Shown here: one piece after another, positions 49,734 to 60,008 of the stretch
How the letters are laid out: each line of letters opens with the position of its first letter
Numbering within the stretch: the stretch's first letter is position 1
Assembly: GCF_000526695.1 (NCBI RefSeq)
Contig: NZ_JAGO01000016.1
Span: 110,408 to 174,407, forward strand
Source of the DNA: Carnimonas nigrificans ATCC BAA-78
Lineage (GTDB): Bacteria > Pseudomonadota > Gammaproteobacteria > Pseudomonadales > Halomonadaceae
Reading direction: 5' to 3'
DNA length: 64,000 bases
Translations under genes and position numbers: made by a program
Notes under the pieces: generated by a model
Told to the model about the DNA's origin: nothing
Databases searched by the model: none
The model's input: only the letters and a program-made list of their open reading frames with translations

Positions 49734-50132
49734 TTACCATACCCACACCCCCGCTAGCACAATGAGAACAGCCGATACGACCACCACGATTTTAGAGGTA
49801 CGCATACCTCCTTCACGGTCATCAGCGTAGTGAAGGTCCATCGCCAGATGGCGAATTCCGGCCACGAAATGCCATGCCAGTGCTGAAAGCAGACCCCAGG
49901 CGACCAGTTTGGCGAAGAAATTGTGCTCAAGGGCGTGCCTGACACTATCAAACCCCTGCTGGGACGATAGCGATACATCAAATGCCCATAGGGCAAAGAT
50001 GAGACCGATAAAGAGCATGACGCCTGTCACACGGTGGGTAATGGAAACAAGGGCGGGGAGCGGCTGCTTTATAGTGCCAAGATCCAGGTTAACTGGACGT
50101 TTAGCAGCCTTTATAGGCTTTTTGCTAGTCAC
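49734..50132 (-). CDS. sdhC: Succinate dehydrogenase cytochrome b556 subunit SdhC
   Basis: 132 residues (E. coli 129), three transmembrane helices. The signature RPVNLDLGTIKQPLPALVS is followed by SITHRVTGVMLF. The heme ligand region is WHFVAGIRHLAMD. GTG 50132 with GAGAGA upstream is preferred, and GTG 50141 is possible. The open frame farther upstream is not family-like. It is the first gene of the sdhCDAB-sucAB-lpdA-sucCD block and is divergent from gltA. Confidence 0.93.
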   Translation of the reverse strand: MTSKKPIKAAKRPVNLDLGTIKQPLPALVSITHRVTGVMLFIGLIFALWAFDVSLSSQQGFDSVRHALEHNFFAKLVAWGLLSALAWHFVAGIRHLAMDLHYADDREGGMRTSKIVVVVSAVLIVLAGVWVW

Positions 50133-50700
50133 GGTGATCACTCTCTCGACCTGACCGTCGCACGGCGCGAAGGTGAGGGTTAGCGTTGATTTACTGCTTT
50201 TCAGGTTCTGCACTCGCAGTCACAGATCGAGAGACACGCCAAACCACTGGCAAACTGCCGATTGACTGGGAAGCGAGAGGCAGCCCAAAGTCTTTATTTG
50301 ACGGACGAAAAGTATATGCCTGCAAAGGCAAGATGACAAATTGCCTTCACCCTTGCACACAGGCACGCTGTACCTGAAAACGGCCCTGCGGTTACACCGG
50401 TGACAAGCCCTTGAATACCGCATCAGCGCGGCTGTCATGCTCGCCATGCTGTGGTACGGCAGTTGAAGGCGAAGGTCGATTGGCCACGGCGGCCTACTAC
50501 CAAAGTGGATGGTGTACACACAAAAGGGTCACGCAGCGTTACACTAGCGATGCAAACATGAGAGAGAAATGATTCCTTGCGAGCAACAGCGCCACCTTAT
50601 GGCCCCATTTGACTGAATCGCTGCCTCCCCTTGAGCGGTTGAGCGCGTTTTCTGCCAATGCTTGCGAGATCAACCAACGACTAAAAACGAGGAGTTCAAC
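50133..50700. promoter_or_regulatory. Divergent sdhC/gltA control region
   Basis: 568 bases without a convincing gene. The two main TCA units fire outward from here, so both promoter sets should be inside. I see no near-consensus -35/-10 pair with proper spacing; candidates such as TTGACG near 50300 lack a matching -10. The gltA ribosome site AGGAG lies six bases before ATG 50701. Spot 42-like or ArcA sites could not be assigned by eye. Confidence 0.45.
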
Positions 50701-51993
50701 ATGGCTGACAATACTGTGTCCTTAAGCCTAGAAGGCACTGACGAGAAGGTAGAGCTGCCGGTCTACTCGGGCACCGTAGGTCCACACGTCATCGATGTAA
50801 GGGCTCTAACCAAGGCTGGCTACTTCACCTACGACCCGGGCTTTGTAGCGACAGCGTCCTGTAACTCTGCGATTACCTACATTGATGGTGACAAGGGCAT
50901 GCTGCTGCATCGCGGCTACCCGATTGATGAACTCGCGAAACACTCCAACTACCTTGAACTCGGTTATCTGCTGTTTTATGGCGAACTGCCCACCAAGGAG
51001 CAGTATGAGCAATTCGCTCATATCATCCGCTACCACACGCTGGTGCACGAACAGATCCACCACTTCTTCAAGGGATTTCGTCGTGATGCCCACCCGATGG
51101 CGATCATGTGCGGCACGGTAGGTGCGCTGGCCGGTTTTTATCATGATGGTCTGGAAGCCAGTAACGAGCGTGACCGCAGAATCGCGGCGCACCGTCTCGT
51201 GGCAAAAATGCCCACACTGGCAGCGATGACCTACAAATACAGCATTGGTCAGCCCTTCTCCTATCCGCGCAACGATCTTGATTACGCCGCCAACTTCTTG
51301 CACATGATGTTCAGTACGCCCTGTGAGGAGTACAAGGTCAGTCCTGTTCTGGCTCGCGCAATGGATCGCATCTTCATGCTGCATGCCGATCACGAGCAGA
51401 ACGCCTCCACCTCCACTGTTCGTCTGGTAGGTTCCACAGGCGCCAATCCGTTTGCCTGCATCAGCGCGGGTATCGCCGCACTCTGGGGGCCTGCTCACGG
51501 CGGTGCGAACGAGGCAGTACTGGCCATGCTCGATGAGATCGACGATGACTCGGAAGAGAACATTCAGCGTTTTGTCGATCGCGCCAAGGACAAGGAAGAC
51601 CCCTTCCGTCTGATGGGCTTTGGGCACCGCGTCTACCGCAACTTTGACCCACGCGCCAAGGTGATGAAAGAAGCCTGCGACGAAGTACTGGGAGAGCTTG
51701 GCATCGCAGATGATCCCAAGCTGAAGATTGCCAAGCGCCTTGAGCAGATTGCGCTGGAAGATGACTACTTTATAGAGCGCAAGCTCTACCCCAACGTGGA
51801 CTTCTATTCCGGTATTATCCTGCGAGCAATGGGTATTCCCAGCAACATGTTCACGGTAATTTTCGCCATGGCTCGCACCATCGGCTGGATTTCCCACTGG
51901 AATGAGATGGTCAGCGCGGGCAACGTCAAGATTGGCCGTCCACGCCAGCTTTACGTAGGGGCCGATTTCCGCCATTACCCCACCGACAAATAA
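50701..51993 (+). CDS. gltA: Citrate synthase (type I, hexameric)
   Basis: 430 residues (E. coli 427). It condenses oxaloacetate with acetyl-CoA. The long N-terminal beta domain ([17 protein letters not shown]) marks the NADH-sensitive gram-negative form. Catalytic histidines sit in [13 protein letters not shown] and [17 protein letters not shown]. Start at 50701, with AGGAG upstream, gives [12 protein letters not shown], as in relatives. The divergent arrangement with sdhCDAB is the same as in E. coli and Pseudomonas. Confidence 0.98.
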   Translation: MADNTVSLSLEGTDEKVELPVYSGTVGPHVIDVRALTKAGYFTYDPGFVATASCNSAITYIDGDKGMLLHRGYPIDELAKHSNYLELGYLLFYGELPTKEQYEQFAHIIRYHTLVHEQIHHFFKGFRRDAHPMAIMCGTVGALAGFYHDGLEASNERDRRIAAHRLVAKMPTLAAMTYKYSIGQPFSYPRNDLDYAANFLHMMFSTPCEEYKVSPVLARAMDRIFMLHADHEQNASTSTVRLVGSTGANPFACISAGIAALWGPAHGGANEAVLAMLDEIDDDSEENIQRFVDRAKDKEDPFRLMGFGHRVYRNFDPRAKVMKEACDEVLGELGIADDPKLKIAKRLEQIALEDDYFIERKLYPNVDFYSGIILRAMGIPSNMFTVIFAMARTIGWISHWNEMVSAGNVKIGRPRQLYVGADFRHYPTDK

Positions 51994-52182
51994 GCCCCTG
52001 CCATTTGCACGTCCCAACGCGCCAGCCTTGAGCTGGCGCTTTTAGTTTCAGACATGCTGCAATCATGCCAAAATAGCGCCACTTTGCCGACGTATCCCCT
52101 GACGATTGCCAACAGCATTTCCGGTACGTCGCGATCACCTTCTTTTCAGAAGTATTCATCATTATCATCAAGGTTCTGTTCC

Positions 52183-53673
52183 ATGACCGTTCGTACTCGC
52201 ATTGCACCTTCCCCGACGGGCGACCCCCACGTAGGCACCGCCTATGTAGCACTCTTCAACCTGTGCTTCGCTAAACAGCATCAGGGTGAATTTATTCTGC
52301 GTATCGAAGACACCGATCAAACCCGCTCAACACGCGCTTCTGAGCAGATGATTTTTGATTCGCTGCGCTGGCTGGGCATCGAGTGGAGCGAAGGGCCTGA
52401 TGTGGGCGGCCCACACGCCCCCTACCGTCAGAGTGAACGTGCGGACATCTATCAGCGCCACGTTCAGCAACTGCTCGACGATGGTCACGCCTTCAAGTGC
52501 TACCGCACCACTGAAGAGCTCAACGAGCTGCGTGAACAGCGCAAGGCAGAGGGCAATTTCTCCGCTCTGAAACAGGATGACCTGCTGCTTGATGAGGCCG
52601 AAATTGCGCGTCGTGAAGCGGCGAATGCGCCCTATGTGGTACGCATGAAGGTGCCCAGTGAAGGCACCTGTATCGTCAAGGATTTGCTGCGCGGTGACAT
52701 TGAGCTTGATTGGGCGCAGGTGGATGCGCAGATTCTTATGAAGTCCGATGGCCTGCCTACCTACCATCTGGCCAACGTGGTCGATGACCATCTGATGGAA
52801 ATCACCCACGTACTGCGCGGTGAAGAGTGGATCAACTCAGCCTCCAAGCACCAGCTTCTATACGACTATTTCGGCTGGGAAATGCCGGTTCTGTGCCACC
52901 TGCCGCTACTGCGCAACCCCGACAAGACCAAGCTGTCCAAGCGCAAGAACCCGACATCCATCAATTATTATCGCAAGATGGGCTTCCTTCCTCAGGCAGT
53001 GCTCAACTATCTGGGCCGGATGGGCTGGTCAATGCCCGATGAGCGTGAAAAATTTACGCTTGAAGAGATGCAGGCCGAATTCGATATTCAGCGCGTATCC
53101 CTGGGCGGCCCGGTATTCGATCTTGATAAGCTGAGCTGGCTGAACAGCGTATATCTGCGTGAAGATCTTGATGACGCTCAGTTTATAGAGGCAATGCAGC
53201 AATGGGCGTTCAATAGCGACTATATTCACCAGCTGCTGCCCGAAATCAGGCCGCGTGTGCAGCTATTGTCGGACGTTATGCCGCTGGCCGGCCATTTCTT
53301 CTCGGGTATTCCCGTGCTTGAAGCCGACGATTTCGAAGCAATCAAGATCGAGCAGGAGCGCCAGGTTGCCCTGCTTCAGTTCTTGATCTGGCGCCTCGAA
53401 CGGCTTCCGCAGTGGGACAAGGAGTCGATCATGCACCAGGTTCAGCAGCTGGCTGCTCATTTCGAACTGAAAATGAAGGTGATACTGGCGCCGGTATTTG
53501 TCGCTATTACAGGCCAACTGAGTTCTACTTCAGTGCTGGATGCCATGGCTATTTTAGGCTCGGACATCACCCGCGCCCGACTGCGCAACGCTGTTGAGGT
53601 GCTAGGCGGTATCTCCAAGAAGAAAGCCAAGGCACTGGAAAAAGAGTATCAGGGTATCGCGTTCGAAGAGTGA
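52183..53673 (+). CDS. gltX: Glutamyl-tRNA synthetase
   Basis: 496 residues, class Ib synthetase. The HIGH-equivalent is [17 protein letters not shown] near residues 9-25, and the KMSKS-equivalent is [10 protein letters not shown]. The C-terminal alpha-helical anticodon domain has the bacterial form. The start at 52183 gives the canonical [17 protein letters not shown] about nine bases upstream is a modest ribosome site. A hairpin terminator follows. Confidence 0.97.
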   Translation: MTVRTRIAPSPTGDPHVGTAYVALFNLCFAKQHQGEFILRIEDTDQTRSTRASEQMIFDSLRWLGIEWSEGPDVGGPHAPYRQSERADIYQRHVQQLLDDGHAFKCYRTTEELNELREQRKAEGNFSALKQDDLLLDEAEIARREAANAPYVVRMKVPSEGTCIVKDLLRGDIELDWAQVDAQILMKSDGLPTYHLANVVDDHLMEITHVLRGEEWINSASKHQLLYDYFGWEMPVLCHLPLLRNPDKTKLSKRKNPTSINYYRKMGFLPQAVLNYLGRMGWSMPDEREKFTLEEMQAEFDIQRVSLGGPVFDLDKLSWLNSVYLREDLDDAQFIEAMQQWAFNSDYIHQLLPEIRPRVQLLSDVMPLAGHFFSGIPVLEADDFEAIKIEQERQVALLQFLIWRLERLPQWDKESIMHQVQQLAAHFELKMKVILAPVFVAITGQLSSTSVLDAMAILGSDITRARLRNAVEVLGGISKKKAKALEKEYQGIAFEE

Positions 53674-53725
53674 TAGCGGCCTATTCAGGCAACAGTCTCT
53701 CCTTTGCTGCTGAAAAGAGAGACTG

Positions 53726-53754
53726 GGCACCGGCACCACAAGGAGGCCGGTGCC
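53726..53754 (+). terminator. Terminator of gltX
   Basis: GGCACCGGC/GCCGGTGCC, a perfect 9-bp stem with an 11-base loop, followed by ACCCGTTTT. A smaller stem (AGTCTCTC/GAGAGACT) lies just before it. Confidence 0.8.
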
Positions 53755-54273
53755 ACCCGTTTTCACGACAAACACCCTATATACAGACCTAAAACCGGCA
53801 TATTTGGCGCACGTTCAACGACGTTACGCCCCATCCCTTCGTGATTGAATTCACCCCTATTTGGGCTTGACAAGCGAATACTTTTCCACTGAATGCACTT
53901 TTCTTAAACATTCTGCGTAAACCTTCTCTTCTGTCATAAAAGATCAACAAATTCCTACTATTTTCTTTTAAATCAGTAACTTAAATATGGTCAAAAAATA
54001 AACAATTTGCTGCTACCCCTTTAATGATGCACATCAGAAGACAAATACAAGTGGTTTTGCACAGGGTTATCCACAGAAAGTGTGGACAACGGCACATTGC
54101 GTTGAAAATTTAGCCTTAAGCAAAAAAGTCAAGCTATAAAACAGAATCAGCCAGAGTATAAACGACCACCTTCCAGCCCCACCCTTGCCGCAATTTAATG
54201 GCCTGTGCGACAGATCGCCTCGCCCGCTCACCACAACTATCCATTACACTGGTCAGCCTGATGGGGAGTTCCT
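53755..54273. other. AT-rich spacer between gltX and cydD
   Basis: About 520 bases with no gene. From roughly 53930 to 54010 the sequence is strongly AT-rich, unlike the rest of the window. A cluster of DnaA-box-like 9-mers follows (listed separately). The cydD promoter should lie here, but I could not fix it. TTGACA at about 53868 has no good -10 at 17 bases. Confidence 0.55.
54055..54089. other. Cluster of three DnaA-box-like 9-mers
   Basis: TTTTGCACA (54055-54063) fits TTWTNCACA. TTATCCACA (54067-54075) is a perfect strong box. TGTGGACAA (54081-54089) is the complement of TTGTCCACA and points the other way. All lie within 35 bases, immediately right of the AT-rich stretch. This is the arrangement found in origins and other DnaA-titrating or DnaA-regulated sites. 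Which of these it is cannot be told from sequence alone. Confidence 0.55.
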
Positions 54274-56094
54274 ATGACAACATCCGTAACTGACCGTACT
54301 ACCGAGCCAGCCTCGACGCCTTCGCCACCCATTCAAGATGCCAAAAAGTGGCTCCGCAGCAAGCTGCCCTACGCAGGCCGGTGGCCCAAAACCGCTGTTG
54401 CGATGGGAACGCTCTCAACCCTGCTGATGTTAGTGCAGGCCTATGCCATTGCTACCATTGCCCAGCGTCTGGTGATCGAGAGTGCCTCTTTCGCGCAGCT
54501 TTACCCTTTTTTTATTTTGCTGCCCGTGACATTAGTGCTGCGCGGACTATGCCTGCGGGCCAAAACTATCGCCAGCGCCCGAGCCGGTATCCAGGTGCGC
54601 CAGGCAGTGCGCGCCCAGCTTCTGGCGAGTATTTCAAAACGTAGTCCCATGTGGGTGCGCGGACAGCACAGTGCAACGCTTGGCAGCCATTTGTGCAACG
54701 ACGTTGACGCCCTGGATGGCTACTACGCTGACTACGTGCCGCAAATGTATTTGTGCGGTCTGATTCCTCTTGTGATTATCATTGCCGTCATGCCTCTCAA
54801 CTGGGCCGCCGGCGTGATTCTGCTGATTACCGGCCCGATGATCCCGCTTAACATGGCGATGGTGGGCATGGGTGCAAAAAATCTTCAGCAGGCTCAGATT
54901 GTCGAGATGGGAAGACTAAGCAGCCACTTCCTCGATACGCTGCGCTGTCTTCCTACCCTCAAGCTGTTCGGCCTCGGGAAACGTCAGGCACGCAGCGTCG
55001 AACGCGTTTCCGAAGATTTCCGCAAACGTTCGATGAAGGTGCTGAAACTGGCTTTCCTTTCATCGACTGCACTGGAATTCTTTTCAGCGGTCTCTATCGC
55101 TATCCTTGCGATCTATATTGGCTTCGTCTATCTCGGTCAGTTTCATTTTGGCAACTGGGGCGGCACCCTCACCCTCCAATCGGGCCTGTTTATCCTGATT
55201 CTGGCACCTGAGTTCTATCAGCCGTTGCGTGACCTGGGCACCCACTACCACGCCAAGGCCGCTGCCGAAGCTTCTGCCGAGGTGCTGATGCCTCTGGAAA
55301 ACGGCGCAGCCGATAACGCCGAAGACGAGTCATCGTCTTCCTGGCAGCCGCAGGGAGCTGTATCTGTCACCTTCGATAAGGTTACGGCTCACTACCCCAA
55401 TCGCGCCAAGGCTGCGCTGGAGGAGGTCTCCTTCACTCTCAAGGCAGGACAAACCCTCGCCGTTATCGGTCCCAGTGGCGCAGGAAAAAGCACCCTGCTA
55501 AGCGCGCTGATGGGATTTCTGCCGCTATCAAGCGGTGCAATACGGTGCAATGACCAGCCCCTGACAGCTCTTTCCCGCGAACAGTGGCACCACTCGCTGG
55601 GCTGGGTGGGCCAGCACCCCGCCATCATCAAAGGTTCACTGGCCGATAATCTGCGCATGGGCGCCAATGCCAGCGTTAGTCAGGCATCCCTATGGGACGC
55701 TCTGGAAAAGGTGCACCTGAAAGAGTGGGTAGAGCACCTTCCTCAGCAGCTCGACACCCCACTAGGGGAAGGCGGCCAGCCGATCTCGGGCGGGCAGGCA
55801 AGGCGCTTGTCGATGGCGCGTGTTTTCATCAGAGATGCGCCACTCACGCTGCTGGATGAACCTACTGCGAGTCTTGATAGCGACAATGAACGTCTGGTTA
55901 TCGACGCACTGGAAGAACTCAAGCAGCGGCACTCGCTGGTTATCCTGACGCACCGTCTGGAACTGTTGAAACTGGCGGATCATATCGTGATGCTGGATGA
56001 CGGTTGCATCACAGCGCAGGGCAGCTTCGATGAACTCAGCACAGCAGGTGGCCCGCTCCACGCCGTGCATCACTCCACAGGAGGTGCCCCATGA
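54274..56094 (+). CDS. cydD: Glutathione/cysteine ABC exporter subunit CydD
   Basis: 606 residues. An N-terminal six-helix exporter domain is followed by an ABC ATPase: Walker A GPSGAGKSTLL near residue 404, signature ISGGQARRLSMAR, Walker B LTLLDEPTASLD. CydDC is a heterodimeric inner-membrane protein required for cytochrome bd assembly and linked to thiol export or heme handling. The pair order cydD-cydC with a four-base overlap is standard. GGGGAG lies five bases before the ATG. cydAB are not adjacent. Confidence 0.94.
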   Translation: MTTSVTDRTTEPASTPSPPIQDAKKWLRSKLPYAGRWPKTAVAMGTLSTLLMLVQAYAIATIAQRLVIESASFAQLYPFFILLPVTLVLRGLCLRAKTIASARAGIQVRQAVRAQLLASISKRSPMWVRGQHSATLGSHLCNDVDALDGYYADYVPQMYLCGLIPLVIIIAVMPLNWAAGVILLITGPMIPLNMAMVGMGAKNLQQAQIVEMGRLSSHFLDTLRCLPTLKLFGLGKRQARSVERVSEDFRKRSMKVLKLAFLSSTALEFFSAVSIAILAIYIGFVYLGQFHFGNWGGTLTLQSGLFILILAPEFYQPLRDLGTHYHAKAAAEASAEVLMPLENGAADNAEDESSSSWQPQGAVSVTFDKVTAHYPNRAKAALEEVSFTLKAGQTLAVIGPSGAGKSTLLSALMGFLPLSSGAIRCNDQPLTALSREQWHHSLGWVGQHPAIIKGSLADNLRMGANASVSQASLWDALEKVHLKEWVEHLPQQLDTPLGEGGQPISGGQARRLSMARVFIRDAPLTLLDEPTASLDSDNERLVIDALEELKQRHSLVILTHRLELLKLADHIVMLDDGCITAQGSFDELSTAGGPLHAVHHSTGGAP

Positions 56095-57830
56095 AGCCTC
56101 GCCGTGAATCATGGCGCGACCTGGCGCCCTATGTGGCAATGATGAAGCCCTTTTTGCCGCTGCTGATAGTCGGGCTATTGTTAAATCTGCTGGCGATGCT
56201 TTCCAGCGTTGGACTGGTGGCGGTTTCCAGCTGGTTCCTCAACGCTTCAGCACTGGCAGGCACCAGTGTCGCAACAGCGTTGGCGTTCAACTATATGCTG
56301 CCGTCGTCGGGCGTGCGCTTTTTTGCCATATCGCGCACCATCACCCGCTACGGCGAACGGGTCATCACCCATCAGGGCACCTTCAAGCTGCTGTCACAGC
56401 TGCGCAAACGCACCTACCTGCTGATTGAACCGCTCTCGCCGCCAGCGCTGCAACACTATGGCAGCAGCGAGCTGAGCACCCGTTTGACCGCCGACATTGA
56501 TGTCCTGGATGCTCTTTATGTAAGAGTGCTGGTGCCTTCCATCGTCGCCCTGCTGACCATCATCACTCTCGGTGTGCTCATTGGGCTGCTCGACCCCGCC
56601 ATTGGGCTATTTGTCGCGCTCTCTCTGGGCTTTGCCGGTACATTGGGGCCGTGGCTCGCCTGGTTTCGAGGACGCCGGTACTCGGCTCATTACCAGCAGC
56701 TCGACACTGCCTTGCGCGCACGCATCGTTGAACGACTCGACTCATTTGCTGAATTGAGCCTTTATGGTCAATGGCAGCAAGAGTGCGAAGCGTTGCTGGA
56801 TCAACAGCAGCAGCGCGACCAGCAGCAGCTCATCCTGGCGCGACAATGGGGAGATGCCTTGTGGTTGTCACTGGCATTGCTTGGTATCAGCGTGACCGGC
56901 GCGATGGTTCTGGCGGCCTACAGCGCTACGCACTACGGCCTGCCAACCACGCTGGTAGCCGCTATCGCACTGACGGTGGTTGCTGCCTTTGAAGCGATCA
57001 TGCTACTGCCCCAGGCGTGGCAGCAGTTGGGCAAAGTGCAGCGCGCGGCGCGGCGCTTGAATGAATTGCGTGACAATGTGCCCAGCAGCTCATTTCCCGA
57101 CCATGATGAAGCGTCAGTCACAGGCCACCAATTGGAGATAAGAGAGCTGTCAGTCTCCTTCCAGAATATTCAGGTGCTTGATCGGCTGAATTTCTCACTC
57201 GGTCAGGGCGAACATTGGCTATTAAGCGGTCCCTCCGGTACAGGGAAAACCACCCTTCTCAATAGTCTGGTGCGTTTTGTCGATCCCGATGCAGGCGACA
57301 TCCGAATTGGCGGTGTCGATATTCGCCAGCTAAGCGAGCCGACCCTCAGACAGCTCTTTAGCGTAGCGCCGCAGCAGGTACAGGTGTTCAGCGCCAATTT
57401 CCGCGACAATCTGCGTATGGGCAGGAACGCCATCAGCGATGACGACATTATGGAAGTGCTCGAAGGGCTGGGGCTTGCTACGTGGGTCGCATCGCTGCCG
57501 GAAGGGCTGGAGAGCTGGCCCGATGAGTCTGGCACCTCGCTCTCCGGCGGGCAGCTACGCCGCTTCGGTATTGCGCGTGCGCTGCTCAAGGACTCCCCGA
57601 TCGTGCTGCTGGACGAACCTACCGAAGGGCTGGATGCGGCAACTCAGCGGCAGGTGCTGGCATTCATCAGGCAGCGCTGCCAAGGCAAGACACTATTGGC
57701 CATCAGCCACCGCGCCACTGACCTTGAATGGTTCGACCGCTATGCGGTGATGGATAACGGCAGCATTGTCGAACAAGGACTCACCCATCAGGCCATAAAC
57801 AGCCAGTATCTTCATGCCATGAGCGTGTAG
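56091..57830 (+). CDS. cydC: Glutathione/cysteine ABC exporter subunit CydC
   Basis: 579 residues, partner of CydD. The exporter domain begins with PFLPLLIVGLLLNLLAMLSS. The ATPase has Walker A GPSGTGKTTLL and signature LSGGQLRRFGIARALL, with DEPTEGLD as Walker B. Its start overlaps the cydD stop (ATGA). A terminator follows at 57867, so cydDC is a two-gene operon. Confidence 0.94.
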   Translation: MKPRRESWRDLAPYVAMMKPFLPLLIVGLLLNLLAMLSSVGLVAVSSWFLNASALAGTSVATALAFNYMLPSSGVRFFAISRTITRYGERVITHQGTFKLLSQLRKRTYLLIEPLSPPALQHYGSSELSTRLTADIDVLDALYVRVLVPSIVALLTIITLGVLIGLLDPAIGLFVALSLGFAGTLGPWLAWFRGRRYSAHYQQLDTALRARIVERLDSFAELSLYGQWQQECEALLDQQQQRDQQQLILARQWGDALWLSLALLGISVTGAMVLAAYSATHYGLPTTLVAAIALTVVAAFEAIMLLPQAWQQLGKVQRAARRLNELRDNVPSSSFPDHDEASVTGHQLEIRELSVSFQNIQVLDRLNFSLGQGEHWLLSGPSGTGKTTLLNSLVRFVDPDAGDIRIGGVDIRQLSEPTLRQLFSVAPQQVQVFSANFRDNLRMGRNAISDDDIMEVLEGLGLATWVASLPEGLESWPDESGTSLSGGQLRRFGIARALLKDSPIVLLDEPTEGLDAATQRQVLAFIRQRCQGKTLLAISHRATDLEWFDRYAVMDNGSIVEQGLTHQAINSQYLHAMSV

Positions 57831-57866
57831 ATAGCCTGACACTGCACAAGCCCTCATATGACGAAC

Positions 57867-57896
57867 AAGGGGGAAGTCGTTGGACTTCCCCCCTTT
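57867..57896. terminator. Bidirectional terminator between cydC and the porin gene
   Basis: GGGGGAAGTC/GACTTCCCCC, a perfect 10-bp stem with a GTTG loop, flanked by AA and CTTT. It serves cydC and, on the other strand, the convergent porin gene. Confidence 0.85.
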
Positions 57897-57938
57897 CCAG
57901 CAATCAACTGCTGATTATGTATTCGAATGTCTTGAAGA

Positions 57939-59222
57939 CTAGAAAGTGGCTTCGATACGGCTGCCCAATACCCAGCCATCATCCACTGAACTGGCACCGG
58001 AAGGGTTGGCTACATACTGGAGGTTGGGGCGCACGCTCAGATAATTGGTAATCTGGAAGCCGTAATAGATTTCAGCGTCTATTTCATGGCCCTGGTGCAG
58101 GTAGTGAGTACCGTATCGGCTGTTGGACCAATTAACGAAGTCATTAATGTCATTATTGAAGTGCAGGTAAGCGACACCAATGCCCATGTCATCCTTGGGT
58201 CGAGCATCAAACAGACCTTTATAGGTCAGGCCGCCCGAGATATAGCGATCAACACCCGCGGTATCACCATGGTTGATATTCCCCTGGCTGAAGAGCGTAA
58301 GGCCACGAGCATCATCACCGTTTTGACGAGTTACCTGCTGCTGCGCGACGTAATAAAGGCCAGAGTTGGAATCATTGGTAGACGGCGCACGCGCGCCCCA
58401 GCTGCGAGAGTCCGCATTATTGTAGTAGTAACCGAAGCGGTACGTACCCTGAAGGCCATTAATCTTCGGCGTATAACCCACCTCAATGGGATAATGAGTG
58501 CCCTGTGAGCCGTTGGTAGTCATGTTGAAGCCATGACCATATTCAAGGTTACTGTCATTTACGTTAAAGGCGCCCACCTGGAAATAGGCATTCGGCACGA
58601 AGTTATAGCGAACAATGGCCGCCCACTGCGCGATAGGCGAGTTGTATATATTATTGCCCCAGTTGCCTACCTGGTTGCCGCCAAACGCAAGGTTCTGGAA
58701 ATGGTTGTCGATAACGCCAAAATCGTCGCCGGCAGGAATACGACCAAACTTCAGTTCCAGAGCATTATTGAAGAGACGCTGGTGCCACCAGAGTGACGTC
58801 AGGCGAGTTACCGGCCCACGCCCTTCGACTTCCTGAGTGGAAGATCCTGATACAAGAGAGTCGGGAGAGTTGAGACGCGAACCGACATTATGACCATTAC
58901 GGTTGGTAATACTCATATGTACGTCAGCGCCCGATACACCCAGCAGCTTCTCAAGATCGAACCCGACCCCTGCGCCAAACTGGTCGGCAAATTTAGTGGT
59001 GCTGCTGGAGCGATCACCGCCACCAATATTACGTGCGCCTTCACCGGTAAAATCGAAATCGAAGGTAATGCCTGAGTCTGCGAGGCGCGTACGCTCACCG
59101 CCCCAGTCACCAAACATGTATTCAGAATCTGGATCAAAGGCCGAGTAAGCCTGCGCTTGTGAAGATAGAGCGGCGCAGCCGACACAGAGCGTGCCCGCCC
59201 AAACTACCATGAATTTTCCCAT
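57939..59222 (-). CDS. OprB-family carbohydrate-selective porin
   Basis: 427 residues with a signal peptide (cut near AQA-YSAFD, about residue 24). It has a beta-barrel composition rich in alternating aromatic/polar residues and ends with the outer-membrane signature phenylalanine (SRIEATF). The start of the mature part, YMFGDWGGERTRLADSGITFDFDFTGE, is diagnostic of OprB (porin_4 family), a glucose- and sugar-selective channel. No sugar ABC transporter or regulator is adjacent. GAGGTG lies eight bases before the ATG. Confidence 0.93.
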   Translation of the reverse strand: MGKFMVVWAGTLCVGCAALSSQAQAYSAFDPDSEYMFGDWGGERTRLADSGITFDFDFTGEGARNIGGGDRSSSTTKFADQFGAGVGFDLEKLLGVSGADVHMSITNRNGHNVGSRLNSPDSLVSGSSTQEVEGRGPVTRLTSLWWHQRLFNNALELKFGRIPAGDDFGVIDNHFQNLAFGGNQVGNWGNNIYNSPIAQWAAIVRYNFVPNAYFQVGAFNVNDSNLEYGHGFNMTTNGSQGTHYPIEVGYTPKINGLQGTYRFGYYYNNADSRSWGARAPSTNDSNSGLYYVAQQQVTRQNGDDARGLTLFSQGNINHGDTAGVDRYISGGLTYKGLFDARPKDDMGIGVAYLHFNNDINDFVNWSNSRYGTHYLHQGHEIDAEIYYGFQITNYLSVRPNLQYVANPSGASSVDDGWVLGSRIEATF

Positions 59223-59374
59223 TGAATCATCACCTCGAAATAGAGTCCGGAATTTATTATGAGCAGGGACTCAGACAGGAACACCAAGCGTACACCTGAG
59301 GTTCCCAAGAAAATATTAAGCAAAAGACTAAGATAGCGTTTTTACCGCTAACATCACAGCGCAGACAGCCAAAA

Positions 59375-59391
59375 GGAGCCATAACGGCTCC
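59375..59391 (-). terminator. Terminator of the 59.4-60.0 kb membrane-protein gene
   Basis: GGAGCC/GGCTCC with a 5-base loop, extended by AAG/CTT, followed on the minus strand by TTTTGG. It lies 36-52 bases past the stop. Confidence 0.65.
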
Positions 59392-59426
59392 CTTCAGCAT
59401 GTGAACATTGCAGCTTGCTTTGAGTA

Positions 59427-60008
59427 TTACACCAGGAACAGAGCGATCAGCACCAGCGCTACAAGGGCAACAATATAGATAGCGAACCTTGCCAACGGCT
59501 TGTATTCCAGTACAGAAAGTGACGCCAGCGAAATATGCGAGCAGCGCAGCACCAGCAGCAGTGCGCCAAGCACGACAAGGCTAATAATGAACACGATAAT
59601 GTTGGAGAAGAAGAGCTGCTGCCACAGTGTCATGTCGCTGCTCTGGCCGAGAATCACGGTGAGCAGATACCCACCGAAGGCAAACATGCCGAGATCGAAG
59701 GTAGTCGCCAAAACACGAGTAGCGACCAGGCTCAGCCCTCTTGCAGCCGCTTTGGTGCCGAAAAAATCACGCAATAAAAATGCCAGTACAGTGAAGAACA
59801 GCGCTACCAATCCAAGCGCATTCCAAAAGGATGGCTCACTACCGTCCGTTTGAGACATCAGCGCCAGATGAGTACTGTCAGGCATGATCCACTGCACCAG
59901 CATACCAATCAAAAGCCACAGCACGAGCTCGAAAAAGAACTCACCAATGCGGCGCCCGCGATGCGTGACGGGCTTTTCAACGGTGTTATCTGGTGAATGG
60001 GCAACCAT
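59427..60008 (-). CDS. Unknown five-helix membrane protein
   Basis: 193 residues with about five hydrophobic segments: FELVLWLLIGMLVQWIM, WNALGLVALFFTVLAFLL, the TFDLGMFAFGGYLLTVIL region, LFFSNIIVFIISLVVLG and IYIVALVALVLIALFLV. A hydrophilic, positively charged N-terminus (about 22 residues) should face the cytoplasm. I recognise no family. AAGGAGACTCCC just before the ATG and the terminator downstream support a real single-gene unit. It borders the accessory segment that starts at 60.3 kb. Confidence 0.65.
   Translation of the reverse strand: MVAHSPDNTVEKPVTHRGRRIGEFFFELVLWLLIGMLVQWIMPDSTHLALMSQTDGSEPSFWNALGLVALFFTVLAFLLRDFFGTKAAARGLSLVATRVLATTFDLGMFAFGGYLLTVILGQSSDMTLWQQLFFSNIIVFIISLVVLGALLLVLRCSHISLASLSVLEYKPLARFAIYIVALVALVLIALFLV

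Noticed and set aside
50806..52017. Long open frame antisense to gltA (403 codons)
   Set aside because: Complement of a strongly supported citrate synthase gene; no independent signals.
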